A stretch of 64,000 bases of DNA from Escherichia sp. ESNIH1 (GTDB taxonomy: Bacteria; Pseudomonadota; Gammaproteobacteria; Enterobacterales; Enterobacteriaceae): positions 434,001-498,000 of the forward strand of contig PQKR01000001.1 of the NCBI GenBank assembly GCA_002918705.1, read 5' to 3'. The notes below the pieces were generated by a model that was not told the origin of the DNA, searched no databases, and saw nothing but the letters and a program-made list of their open reading frames with translations. The position numbers were made by a program, and so were the translations under genes. Shown piece by piece: positions 26,167-34,456 of the stretch. Position 1 is the first letter of the stretch; each line of letters opens with the position of its first letter.

Positions 26167-27438
26167 ATGGATAAATTAGCCGAACTTAAACGCGCCAAGC
26201 GTCTGGCCCTGTCGCTGTTGCTGATCGCCGCGGCGACCTTTGCCACCACCCTTTTTCTGCCGCCCACTCGTCTGGTAGGCGCAGTGAAAGCCGTCGCTGA
26301 AGCAGCAATGGTGGGTGCATTGGCCGACTGGTTTGCGGTGGTAGCGCTGTTTCGCCGCGTACCGCTGCCCTTTATTTCCCGCCATACGGCGATCATCCCG
26401 CGTAATCAGGAGCGGATCGGCGACAATCTCGGCATCTTTGTGCAGGAGAAGTTTCTTGATACCCAGTCGCTGATTGCGCTGATCCGCCGCCACGAGCCTG
26501 CGCTGATGATCGGTACCTGGTTCAGCCAGCCGGATAACGCCCGTCGCGTGGGTCAGCACCTGTTGCAGGTAATGAGCGGCTTTCTCGATCTGACCGATGA
26601 CGCCCGCATCCAGAACTTGCTCAAGCGCGCCGTGCATAAGGCGATCGACAAGGTTGACCTCTCCGGCACTACCGCGCTGGTGCTGGAGAGCCTGACGAAA
26701 AACAACCGGCATCAGGTGCTGCTGGATTCGCTAATCGCCCAGCTCCTGACGCTGATCCAACGCCAGAGCACCCGCGACTTTATTGCCCATCACATTGTGC
26801 GCTGGCTGAAGACCGAGCATCCGCGTAAGGCGATGCTGCTACCCACCGAGTGGCTGGGGGAGCAGAGCGCGGAGGTGGTCTCCAGCGCGGTGAACTCTCT
26901 GCTGGATGACATCAGCCACGACCAGGCACATCAGATCCGCCAGGCCTTTGACAAGGCTACTCTGAAGCTGATCGATCGACTGAAGAACGATCCGGAGATG
27001 GCCGCTCGTGCCGAGAGCACCAAGACCTACCTGAAAGAGGACGAAGCGTTTAACCGCTATCTGGGCGAGCTGTGGGGAGATCTGCGCAACTGGCTGAAGG
27101 CCGATATGGAGAGTGAAAACTCAAAAGTGCAGCTGCGTATTGCCGAGGCTGGACAGTGGTTTGGCGAGACGCTGGTGGCGGACAGCGCCCTGCGCGCCTC
27201 GTTTAATCAGCATCTTGAGCAGGCCGCCCGCAGCGTCGCCCCGGAGTTTGCCCAGTTCCTGACCCGCCATATCAGCGATACGGTCAAGAGCTGGGATGCA
27301 AAGGAGATGTCGCAGCAGATCGAGCTCAACATCGGCAAAGATCTGCAGTTTATTCGCGTTAACGGCACGCTAGTCGGCGGCACCATCGGGCTCATCCTCT
27401 GGCTCCTGTCGCAGCTGCCGGGGCTGTTTGCCGGCTAA
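26167..27438 (+). CDS. yjiN: DUF445 inner-membrane protein YjiN
   Basis: A 423-residue protein with an N-terminal pair of hydrophobic segments (residues 14-35 and 38-60), a long helical soluble part rich in charged residues, and a C-terminal membrane segment [22 protein letters not shown]. The block [39 protein letters not shown] defines DUF445. It matches E. coli YjiN in length and locus. Function is unknown. It abuts, convergently, the DUF2955 gene with no spacer. Confidence 0.92.
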   Translation: MDKLAELKRAKRLALSLLLIAAATFATTLFLPPTRLVGAVKAVAEAAMVGALADWFAVVALFRRVPLPFISRHTAIIPRNQERIGDNLGIFVQEKFLDTQSLIALIRRHEPALMIGTWFSQPDNARRVGQHLLQVMSGFLDLTDDARIQNLLKRAVHKAIDKVDLSGTTALVLESLTKNNRHQVLLDSLIAQLLTLIQRQSTRDFIAHHIVRWLKTEHPRKAMLLPTEWLGEQSAEVVSSAVNSLLDDISHDQAHQIRQAFDKATLKLIDRLKNDPEMAARAESTKTYLKEDEAFNRYLGELWGDLRNWLKADMESENSKVQLRIAEAGQWFGETLVADSALRASFNQHLEQAARSVAPEFAQFLTRHISDTVKSWDAKEMSQQIELNIGKDLQFIRVNGTLVGGTIGLILWLLSQLPGLFAG

Positions 27439-28509
27439 TCAAGCCAGCGGCGGTATCACGTAGCGCGTTGCCTCAAAGCGATTGAGCAGCAGGTGTACCA
27501 GGAACACCATCGTCAGGGTGATGAGCAGCGACAAGGTAACCGAGATAATGCGGTAGAGATCGCTGAACACCAGATCTTGGTTTGGGTGCATATTCTGGCC
27601 GAACATGATCCCAAGGGTGGAGATGCTGGCAAAGCCCACCCCGGCCCCCACCTTCTCCATCGTATGCAGCCGTGCGCCAACCCCCAGCCCAAGGCAGATC
27701 AGCGGCATCATCAGCAGCATATGGCTGCTGTGATCGTAGAGCACCAGCTGGATCAGCAGAATATAGAGGCAGCCTAACACCACCCCCGCTATTCGCCACA
27801 TCGAGCTGAGCACCGAACCACGGTAGCTCATCGGGAAGAGGCTAAGCACCCCCGCCATCAGCGCCGACAGCGAGTCGCTGAGATTACATACCTGGAAGAC
27901 GATAAAGATCAGCGTGGCCACCGTGCCGGAGAGCAGCGACTCGTGGCGGACTCGAGCGGCATCCTTCTCAATGACCGGCGGACGCATACGCGGCTCAACG
28001 TCCGGGATCAGGTAGTGCAGCAGCGCGCTCAGGCAGACCGCCAGCACGCACGCTTCAATGTTAGAGAAGAACAGCACGTGCCAGTCGTTGGTGGGATAGC
28101 TCATAAAGTTAAGCATCGTACTCTGACACACTACGCCCATCGAGCCGAAGAGAAACAGCGGTCCCTGGCTCATAAAGCGAAAGCGCACTACGTACAACGC
28201 AAAGACCACCAGCGTCATAATCACCGGCCAGTGCGAGAGAAAGCCGATGATCAGCACCATCTCAATGCAGTTGATCACCGAGCTGAAGATAAACTGCCTC
28301 GCCACGTGAGCGTTAAAGACCGGCACCAGCGACACCAGCATCAGCGGGTAGACCACGAAGAAGACGCCGTACTGCACGTTGTAGAAGCTCGAAATGCTCA
28401 GGGCCAGCGTTCCCGCCAGCGCAATGCGCAGCGTCTGGCGGAAATCGTTAGCCGAGTAGACGACCTTGTCGTGAGGCGAAAAAACGCGGGCCAGCGTACT
28501 AATAGACAT
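27439..28509 (-). CDS. DUF2955 inner-membrane transport protein
   Basis: A 356-residue membrane protein with roughly ten hydrophobic segments arranged as two repeats, like the FUSC/AaeB group of aromatic-acid exporters. I start it at 28509, where the ATG overlaps the end of the HlyD gene by 11 bases; a longer frame to 28710 reads antisense-like residues through HlyD. Pairing of DUF2955 with an HlyD-type adaptor is a known arrangement and suggests a two-part efflux pump. Substrate unknown. Confidence 0.85.
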   Translation of the reverse strand: MSISTLARVFSPHDKVVYSANDFRQTLRIALAGTLALSISSFYNVQYGVFFVVYPLMLVSLVPVFNAHVARQFIFSSVINCIEMVLIIGFLSHWPVIMTLVVFALYVVRFRFMSQGPLFLFGSMGVVCQSTMLNFMSYPTNDWHVLFFSNIEACVLAVCLSALLHYLIPDVEPRMRPPVIEKDAARVRHESLLSGTVATLIFIVFQVCNLSDSLSALMAGVLSLFPMSYRGSVLSSMWRIAGVVLGCLYILLIQLVLYDHSSHMLLMMPLICLGLGVGARLHTMEKVGAGVGFASISTLGIMFGQNMHPNQDLVFSDLYRIISVTLSLLITLTMVFLVHLLLNRFEATRYVIPPLA

Positions 28510-29566
28510 AATGCAGCAGGCTAACCAGGTGGATTTGCAGGCCCGAGAAGAAATGAGCAAACGGGCCTTCGCTGTTGTAGAGCTGAACGGTGGCGCGCGC
28601 GCCGGTCGGCAGCGGCTGCGCCAGCGGCTCGTCCAGCACCACGTGGATGCGCATCCGCTGGGCATCGCGCACCCAGCGGTTAGAGGTCTCCGGCTGGGAG
28701 AGATCGCCATTTACCGCCTCCTGGCCTGCCAGGATCCCGGCATCGCGGGAGGTCACCCGGGCATGGAACACCTGACCCGGCAGCGCGTCAAAGACCACGG
28801 CGGCATCCGTGCCCGGCCTGGTATGGCGCAGGCTCTTCTCACGGAAGTCGGCCACGATATCGGTATTGTTGCTCACCAGTGCCAGCGCAGCCGATCCGGC
28901 GGTGGCGTACCAGCCGGGGCTAAGCTGCAGGTTGCTGATGGTGCCGTCCGCTTCAGCACGGATCTGGGTCCAGCCGAGGTTAAGCTGCGCCTCTTCCAGC
29001 GCGTTCTGATACTTCTGCAGGGTGACGTTGCGGCCATCGTCCCGGTCGCCACGCTGTATCTGCAGCGCGCGGATGCTTGCCAGCAGGTTGCTAACCGACT
29101 GCTCGCTGGACTGCCACGCGGTGCGAACCTTATCGAGATCCTGCTGGGAGACGTTCTGTGTAGCGCTCAGGCGCTGATAGCGATCGAACGTCGCCTTGTC
29201 GTTACGGGCGGAAAGCTGGGCGCTGGTCAGGCTCGCCTGCGAGGCGGCGATCTGCGCATCCAGCTGCTGGTTGGTCAGCCTTGCCTGCTGCAACGCAATC
29301 TGCGCCGCCTCGACGCGGTTGATAAAGGGTGTCTTATCCAGCTCAAACAGCAGATCGCCCCTCTTTACCTGGCTGTTATTGTGCACATAGACCTGCGCGA
29401 CATAGCCAGAGACGCGGGCAGAAACAGGGGATACCACGCGCATCACGGTGGAGTCCGGCGTCAGCGGGATCCAGATATCTGCAACGATAAAATAGACAAA
29501 CATCAGCAGGAAAGAGGCAATACTGACCCTTACCCAGCGGGCGAATTTTTGTTCAGGCGTCATCAT
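28499..29566 (-). CDS. HlyD-family membrane-fusion (periplasmic adaptor) protein
   Basis: A 355-residue adaptor with a single N-terminal membrane anchor (residues 14-32), a first lipoyl half (SPVSARVSGYVAQVYVHNNSQVKRGDLLFELDKTPF, about 45-80), a coiled-coil hairpin (about 85-190), and the second lipoyl half and beta-barrel (GTISNLQLSPGWYATAG onward). It would connect the DUF2955 inner-membrane component to an outer-membrane channel such as TolC. First gene of the pair. The ribosome site is weak; a second in-frame ATG follows the first. Confidence 0.9.
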   Translation of the reverse strand: MMTPEQKFARWVRVSIASFLLMFVYFIVADIWIPLTPDSTVMRVVSPVSARVSGYVAQVYVHNNSQVKRGDLLFELDKTPFINRVEAAQIALQQARLTNQQLDAQIAASQASLTSAQLSARNDKATFDRYQRLSATQNVSQQDLDKVRTAWQSSEQSVSNLLASIRALQIQRGDRDDGRNVTLQKYQNALEEAQLNLGWTQIRAEADGTISNLQLSPGWYATAGSAALALVSNNTDIVADFREKSLRHTRPGTDAAVVFDALPGQVFHARVTSRDAGILAGQEAVNGDLSQPETSNRWVRDAQRMRIHVVLDEPLAQPLPTGARATVQLYNSEGPFAHFFSGLQIHLVSLLHYVY

Positions 29567-29721
29567 AATTATTATGTCTTACGGTATTAGTGCAGGTGAT
29601 GCAGCGGCGCACAAGGCATGCCCACAGCGTCGATTGACAAAAGCGGGGTAAGCTAATGCTTATCAGGAAAACTATCAAGAAATGGCCAGGTTAAGAGCAT
29701 GGATTGCGAAAGGTGCCAGTC

Positions 29722-30618
29722 CTATATGCTTTTAGCAATGTAGTTCCGCAGCCACTGGTGCCCCGGATCGCGATGCACGCGCTCGTGCCACAGCATTAAA
29801 ATTTCAAAGCCCGGTATCTCGACAGGCGGTTCCACAACGATTAACCCTTGCACCGACTTAACCAGCCGCTCCGGCACTACGGCTACCAGATCGGTACTCG
29901 CCAGTACCTTGAGCATAAACAGGAAATGCGGTACGGAAAGCACCACCCGGCGTGAGAGGCCGTGTGATGCCAATACAGCGTCGGTTGCACCGCTAAAGCC
30001 ACCGCCGTCCGGTGACACCATCATATGTTCAAGCTGGCAAAACTGCGCCAGCGTCGGGCGACGCTTTAGCTTAGGATGAGCCTGACGTCCGGCCAGCACG
30101 TAACGCTCGGTAAACAGCGATCGTTGATGCAGCTCCGGCGGCGCACTGTCACGGGTATGAAAAATGATGTCCCGCTCGCCCTGCTCTGCCTGTCGTACGC
30201 TCTGTCCTGGGCTGAGTTCATATACTGCCAGGCGAGTATCCGGCGCAGCGGTGCGCAAACCGTTTAGCACTGGCAGCACGATCGCGGTTTCGGTGTAGTC
30301 GGTAGCGGCAACGCGCCAGGTGAGATGAGCTTTTGCCGGATCGAAGGCCTCCTCCGGCGCAACGGCGCCCTGGAGCGTCTCAAGCGCCTGTCGCAGCGGC
30401 TCACGCAGCGCATCGGCTCTGGCGGTAGGTATCATGCCGCGCGGACCGGGAAGCAGGAGCGGATCGTTAAAGATCTCTCTGAGTCGGGCAAGCTGCACGC
30501 TGACGGACGGCTGGGAAAGATTCAGACGCTGCGCCGCCCGCGTCACGTTGTGTTCTGCCAGCAGCACGTCAAGAGTAAGTAACAGGTTGAGATCCAGCTG
30601 GCCGATATTAACCATCAC
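29722..30618 (-). CDS. LysR-family transcriptional regulator
   Basis: A 298-residue regulator with an N-terminal winged HTH (DLNLLLTLDVLLAEHNVTRAAQRLNLSQPSVSVQLARLREIF, about 9-50) and a periplasmic-binding-protein-like effector domain. It is divergent from a flavoprotein quinone-reductase gene across 83 bases, the classic LysR target layout. It also reads toward the HlyD/DUF2955 pair 155 bases downstream, which could be co-regulated. The HTH and C-terminal region resemble the NodD/LeuO-like subgroup. Inducer unknown. Confidence 0.9.
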   Translation of the reverse strand: MMVNIGQLDLNLLLTLDVLLAEHNVTRAAQRLNLSQPSVSVQLARLREIFNDPLLLPGPRGMIPTARADALREPLRQALETLQGAVAPEEAFDPAKAHLTWRVAATDYTETAIVLPVLNGLRTAAPDTRLAVYELSPGQSVRQAEQGERDIIFHTRDSAPPELHQRSLFTERYVLAGRQAHPKLKRRPTLAQFCQLEHMMVSPDGGGFSGATDAVLASHGLSRRVVLSVPHFLFMLKVLASTDLVAVVPERLVKSVQGLIVVEPPVEIPGFEILMLWHERVHRDPGHQWLRNYIAKSI

Positions 30619-30701
30619 TATACCAAAGATATTAATAATTAATTTCTACTATATCTCCTGCCCCCCTATTCTGCATTTCTTTCTTATTACTGGAATAGAT
30701 C

Positions 30702-31481
30702 ATGAACGTACTGATTGTTTACGCCCATCCGGAAGCACGCTCGCTCAACGGATCGCTCAAAGATTTTGCCGTAGCGCATCTGCAGCGTACCGGTCACGAG
30801 GTGCAGGTTTCAGACCTGTACGCCATGCAGTGGAAAGCGCACCTTGATGCTGACGACACCACTGCCGAGCTGGCGGGCGGGCGTTTTGATGCCTCGGTGG
30901 ACTCGAAATACGCCTACGAGAATGGTATGCAGAGCGCGGATATTGCCCGCGAGCAGGAGAAGCTGCGCTGGGCAGACGCGGTGATATTCCAGTTCCCGCT
31001 ATGGTGGTTCTCCATGCCCGCGATTATGAAGGGCTGGGTCGATCGGGTTTACGCTTGCGGATTTGCCTACGGCGTGGGCGAGCACAGCGACAGCCACTGG
31101 GGCGATCGCTACGGCGAGGGTAGCTTCGTCGGCAAACGGGCCATGCTGTTAGTCACTACCGGTGGTTGGGACTCCCACTACAGCCCGCGCGGTATTAACG
31201 GCCCTATCGACGACATTCTTTTTCCGATCCAGCACGGTATCCTTTACTACCCGGGCTTTACCGTCCTGCCGCCGATGGTGATCTACCGTGCCGGACGCAT
31301 CAACGAAGATAGCTTCGCTACCCACGCCGACGCGCTGGCCCAGCGGCTGGACAGCCTGTGGGAGATTGCACCTGTGGCGTATCGTCAGCAAAATGCCGGG
31401 GAGTATACGATCCCGGCGCTTACGCTAAGAGACGATATTCTCCCTGGCGAAACGGGCTTCACTATTCACACCAGCAGATGA
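30702..31481 (+). CDS. Flavodoxin-fold NAD(P)H:quinone oxidoreductase
   Basis: A 259-residue member of the Flavodoxin_2 family (NQO1/KefF-like). It opens with MNVLIVYAHPEARSLNGSLK, the FMN/FAD phosphate-binding start, and has FQFPLWWFSMPAIMKGWVDRVYACGFAYG near residues 97-125 and TTGGWDSHYSPRG near 150. It likely reduces quinones or electrophiles with two electrons in the cytoplasm. It is transcribed divergently from a LysR gene, which probably regulates it. It converges with the RoxA-like gene. Confidence 0.88.
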   Translation: MNVLIVYAHPEARSLNGSLKDFAVAHLQRTGHEVQVSDLYAMQWKAHLDADDTTAELAGGRFDASVDSKYAYENGMQSADIAREQEKLRWADAVIFQFPLWWFSMPAIMKGWVDRVYACGFAYGVGEHSDSHWGDRYGEGSFVGKRAMLLVTTGGWDSHYSPRGINGPIDDILFPIQHGILYYPGFTVLPPMVIYRAGRINEDSFATHADALAQRLDSLWEIAPVAYRQQNAGEYTIPALTLRDDILPGETGFTIHTSR

Positions 31482-31491
31482 ACCGGTCCCC

Positions 31492-32613
31492 CTACTCATC
31501 GAAGTACCAGTAGCCCTGGTTTATCAGCGCGGTCAGTTCCGCCACGCAGGCTGGGTTACCGAGCGCCGCGCCCAGCTCGTTTTTGCCAAGCGTGGTGTAG
31601 CGACAGAGTGCATCCGCCGCTGCGGGATCGGACATCTCCAGCGGCTCGCTATTGATGAAGACGCTGTCGCCAACGTTCAGCACCCGCAGGCCGCTCAGCC
31701 GGGTCAGGCACTCCCCTTCCAGCAGCGCGTCAAGCACTTCATCCTGCGCATAGGGCGGTTCGGCGGGCGCGATATCCAGCTCGTGGCGCGGCGTGGTTAC
31801 AAAGCTGCCAAACCACTGTTTAAAGGTTTCTGGCTGCTGGATCATCTCGATCATCATCGTGCGCAGCCGATCGAGTTCGTAGGCTTCCACCCGGCCTGGA
31901 TGATCGCGGCAGGTGAGATCGGGATCGCTGTAGTGCTCGCCACCGAGATCGTTTTCCAACGCGTAATCGGCAAAGCTGCTGAGCAGATCCCTGCCGTTTG
32001 GCCCCCGGAAGCCAACGGAGTAGTTCAACGCCGTGACGTGGGTAACCCCGTCGTGTGGAAAGCCGGGGGGAATGTAGAGAATATCGCCCGGCTCAAGATC
32101 TTCATCAATAATCGGCGTAAAGGGATCGACATGCAGCAGCGCCGGGTGCGGACAGAACTGGCGCATCGGCAGCTTGTCGCCCACCCGCCAGCGACGGCTG
32201 CCCATCCCCTGGATGATAAAGACATCGTACTGATCGATATGCGGGCCCACGCCGCCGCCGGGAACAGAGAAAGAGATCATCAGGTCGTCTAAACGCCAGT
32301 CTGGCAGCACGCGAAACGGACGCACCAGCTCGGCAGATGGCATATGCCAGTGGTTGACGGCCTGCGCCAGCAGCGACCATCCGGTCTCACCCAGATGATC
32401 AAAGTGCTCAAACGGTCCATTGCTGGCCTGCCACTGGCCGTTGTGATAGCTGACCAGGCGGCTGTCGACCTCTGGCTCCATCGCCAGCCCTGCCAGTTCG
32501 TCAGGGCTGATAGGATCAACGAAGTCCCGCAGGGCATTTTTTAAGACAACCGGTTGTTTTTGCCAATACTTTTCAAGGAATTCCGGCCAGTTGAGGTCGA
32601 GTTGGTAAGCCAT
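31492..32613 (-). CDS. JmjC/cupin 2-oxoglutarate-dependent oxygenase, RoxA (YcfD)-like
   Basis: RoxA hydroxylates an arginine of ribosomal protein L16. This 373-residue protein has the same length as E. coli RoxA, and the Fe(II) triad falls at the same numbers: His125, Asp127 (GPHIDQYD) and His187 (GFPHDG). The flanking FSVPGGGVGPH and LEPGDILYIPPGFPH are conserved, with a C-terminal dimer/winged-helix region. In E. coli roxA lies elsewhere, near phoPQ, so this is either a relocated orthologue or a second paralogue. It is clearly divergent from E. coli RoxA in the C-terminal third. Confidence 0.85.
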   Translation of the reverse strand: MAYQLDLNWPEFLEKYWQKQPVVLKNALRDFVDPISPDELAGLAMEPEVDSRLVSYHNGQWQASNGPFEHFDHLGETGWSLLAQAVNHWHMPSAELVRPFRVLPDWRLDDLMISFSVPGGGVGPHIDQYDVFIIQGMGSRRWRVGDKLPMRQFCPHPALLHVDPFTPIIDEDLEPGDILYIPPGFPHDGVTHVTALNYSVGFRGPNGRDLLSSFADYALENDLGGEHYSDPDLTCRDHPGRVEAYELDRLRTMMIEMIQQPETFKQWFGSFVTTPRHELDIAPAEPPYAQDEVLDALLEGECLTRLSGLRVLNVGDSVFINSEPLEMSDPAAADALCRYTTLGKNELGAALGNPACVAELTALINQGYWYFDE

Positions 32614-32753
32614 AGGTTCACACCAGAGAGAGAAAACGTCCCTGATTATAAAGAGGCCATCACCGACGCTGCCTTGTCATGGGTCAAGAGTCTGGTGAAC
32701 CCACTATTTCTAAACAGTGATTTGAGTTTTTCTAAATAGCCAGCCGGCAACTA

Positions 32754-32769
32754 CTGTATATAATTACAG
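32754..32769 (+). promoter_or_regulatory. LexA box upstream of symE
   Basis: CTGTATATAATTACAG fits the LexA consensus CTGT-N8-ACAG perfectly and lies 51 bases before the symE start. It predicts SOS induction, as known for E. coli symE. Confidence 0.85.
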
Positions 32770-32819
32770 TTACTCTCTTGTTCGGCGCATCGCCTCTTTC
32801 TCGCTAAGGAGCCGTTATC

Positions 32820-33131
32820 ATGGCAGATGAGAATTGCCTTGTAGAACCCGTTACACAACGCCGTTTAACCGTCAGCTACGCGACACGCTTTCACGATCGC
32901 GCCCATGTGCCTGCCATCACCATAAAAGGTCAATGGCTGGCAGAGGCCGGTTTCCCCACCGGTACGGAGATGGATGTCCGAATACTGAACGGCTGTATTG
33001 TGCTGATCGCTAAACCCGTTGAAGAGGAGCTGATTCAAACGGTGCGAAAAATCAGCACGCTCTCCGCGCGAAAGCAGCGCCAGGTACAGGACTATATCGA
33101 CCTGGTCGCGGCAAAGAGACGGGTAAACTAA
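32820..33131 (+). CDS. symE: SymE-family SOS-induced toxin
   Basis: SymE is an SOS-induced, AbrB-fold-derived protein, reported to condense nucleoid DNA or act on RNA; in E. coli it is held in check by LexA, Lon and the antisense RNA SymR. The 103-residue protein has the core RRLTVSYATR, PAITIKGQWLAEAGFPTGTEMDVRILNGCIVLIA and LSARKQRQVQDYI, all matching SymE. A perfect LexA box is upstream. It is ten residues shorter than the E. coli protein. Its last 4 bases overlap the convergent WYL gene. A SymR-like antisense RNA is expected at the 5' end but I could not establish one. Confidence 0.9.
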   Translation: MADENCLVEPVTQRRLTVSYATRFHDRAHVPAITIKGQWLAEAGFPTGTEMDVRILNGCIVLIAKPVEEELIQTVRKISTLSARKQRQVQDYIDLVAAKRRVN

Positions 33132-34033
33132 GCGTCTTGCGGCTGTTCATGTAGAGCAGGTTCGCAGCGTGCCAGCAGATCCTGCGTGAAAGCCTCGCTC
33201 ATCGTGGCTGGGCCAAGGATACGAATGTCGGGTAGCCAGTAGCGTAACCAGCGAAACAGCGTGTTCTGGTCGCTGATCGCTGTCGCAATGGTAATGCTGC
33301 CGTCCTTATGCTCCTTCAGCAGGCGCTGGGCGGGAAAAAGCGGTCGACGCGTCACGAATGTGGCCGCATGAGCAGAGACGTGCAGCGTCACGTCGGTCCT
33401 TTTACCAAAGCGGATGCCAGAGGTCGTCTCAAGCTCTTCGACGACGTCAGCGTCCGGCTCGAATGTGGCCTGAGTAGTGGCAAACTCCGCAATACGCGCC
33501 AGCTCGAACGACTTCAGGCAGCCCTGCTCTACCGCCGCCAGATACCAGAGGCCATAGTGGTTAATAAGCCGATACGGCTGCAGACGGCGGGCTTTTTCGC
33601 GATAAACGCAGGTAATTTCAGTGCGGGAGGTAATCGACGTATCGAGGCTATTGATGAGATCGCCATACTGCTGATTCTCCCGGCTGCTGGCTCCGTGAAT
33701 AGCAATATTGTCGCCTTTGTTCATGCGCTTACGCAGAGACTGGCCATCATGGTGCGGGAAAAGATGCGCAACGCCGGCGAAGCTGGCGAACTCTGCCAGG
33801 TGGCCCGCATGGAGCGACGGCAACAGATTTGCCGTTAGCTTGAAGCGCCCGCTTGATACTTCATCCAGCACATGGGCAAGCCTGGCGAGATCCCGGTAGG
33901 CCGTTCGTTCCGCAATGCCAAACCGCTCGCAAAGCCAATTTTTATCGATGGTGACGCCCTGATAGAGCGCGCCAAAGGTTTCACACAGGCGCTCAATAAG
34001 CAGGTCGTATTTTGTACTGCCGTTATCCTTCAT
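33128..34033 (-). CDS. WYL-domain transcriptional regulator
   Basis: A 301-residue regulator with an N-terminal HTH (KYDLLIERLCETFGALYQGVTIDKNWLCERFGIAERTAYRDLARL, about 8-52) and a WYL ligand-sensing domain whose signature reads LINHYGLWYLAAVEQ near 155-170. WYL proteins often control phage-defence and DNA-damage genes by sensing nucleotides. I start at 34033, which places MKDNGSTKYD before the HTH; the frame is open to 34096. It overlaps symE tail to tail by 4 bases, so the two transcripts may interfere. Confidence 0.85.
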   Translation of the reverse strand: MKDNGSTKYDLLIERLCETFGALYQGVTIDKNWLCERFGIAERTAYRDLARLAHVLDEVSSGRFKLTANLLPSLHAGHLAEFASFAGVAHLFPHHDGQSLRKRMNKGDNIAIHGASSRENQQYGDLINSLDTSITSRTEITCVYREKARRLQPYRLINHYGLWYLAAVEQGCLKSFELARIAEFATTQATFEPDADVVEELETTSGIRFGKRTDVTLHVSAHAATFVTRRPLFPAQRLLKEHKDGSITIATAISDQNTLFRWLRYWLPDIRILGPATMSEAFTQDLLARCEPALHEQPQDA

Positions 34034-34456
34034 TGTTTTATGTCCCGTAGAGAGGGTCTCGAAAGATGTTAATGTCATAATTATTAACGGCAGCATCCTT
34101 GAAAACTATAATAATTTTTTTAACTGAGTATTCACTCGCTATAAAAGTCATACTTTTTATTGATGGCGCGTTTCATATATAAACAATTCTAATAATTTTT
34201 TATCACTCTTTAGCAAGACTCACCTGGTAAAAAGGATTGCCAGCACTATACTTAACCAAAATTAACAAAAATATATTCACCACTCTATTGCTATTAAAAA
34301 TTGCTCATGCATAAGCATGAGAGAAAATATAACCTATTGGATATACGCTTAAATTTCTCAATGCCTTGCCCATTGCCGCTTCGGTAAATAGCGATGCCTT
34401 TATAAATCGTTATTCGCTTACGGATCACAAAAAATAAAAATGCAGGAGAGAGCGGG
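34034..34456. other. AT-rich intergenic region upstream of the triple-domain gene
   Basis: About 420 bases, markedly AT-rich, between a leftward WYL gene and a rightward giant gene. It must contain promoters for both. I see no convincing coding frame, operator or hairpin. The composition suggests possible H-NS binding. Confidence 0.5.

Noticed and set aside
28511-29590. A 359-codon plus-strand frame opposite the HlyD gene
   Set aside because: It is fully antisense to a gene with clear lipoyl and coiled-coil features; the long open frame is a side effect of high GC content.
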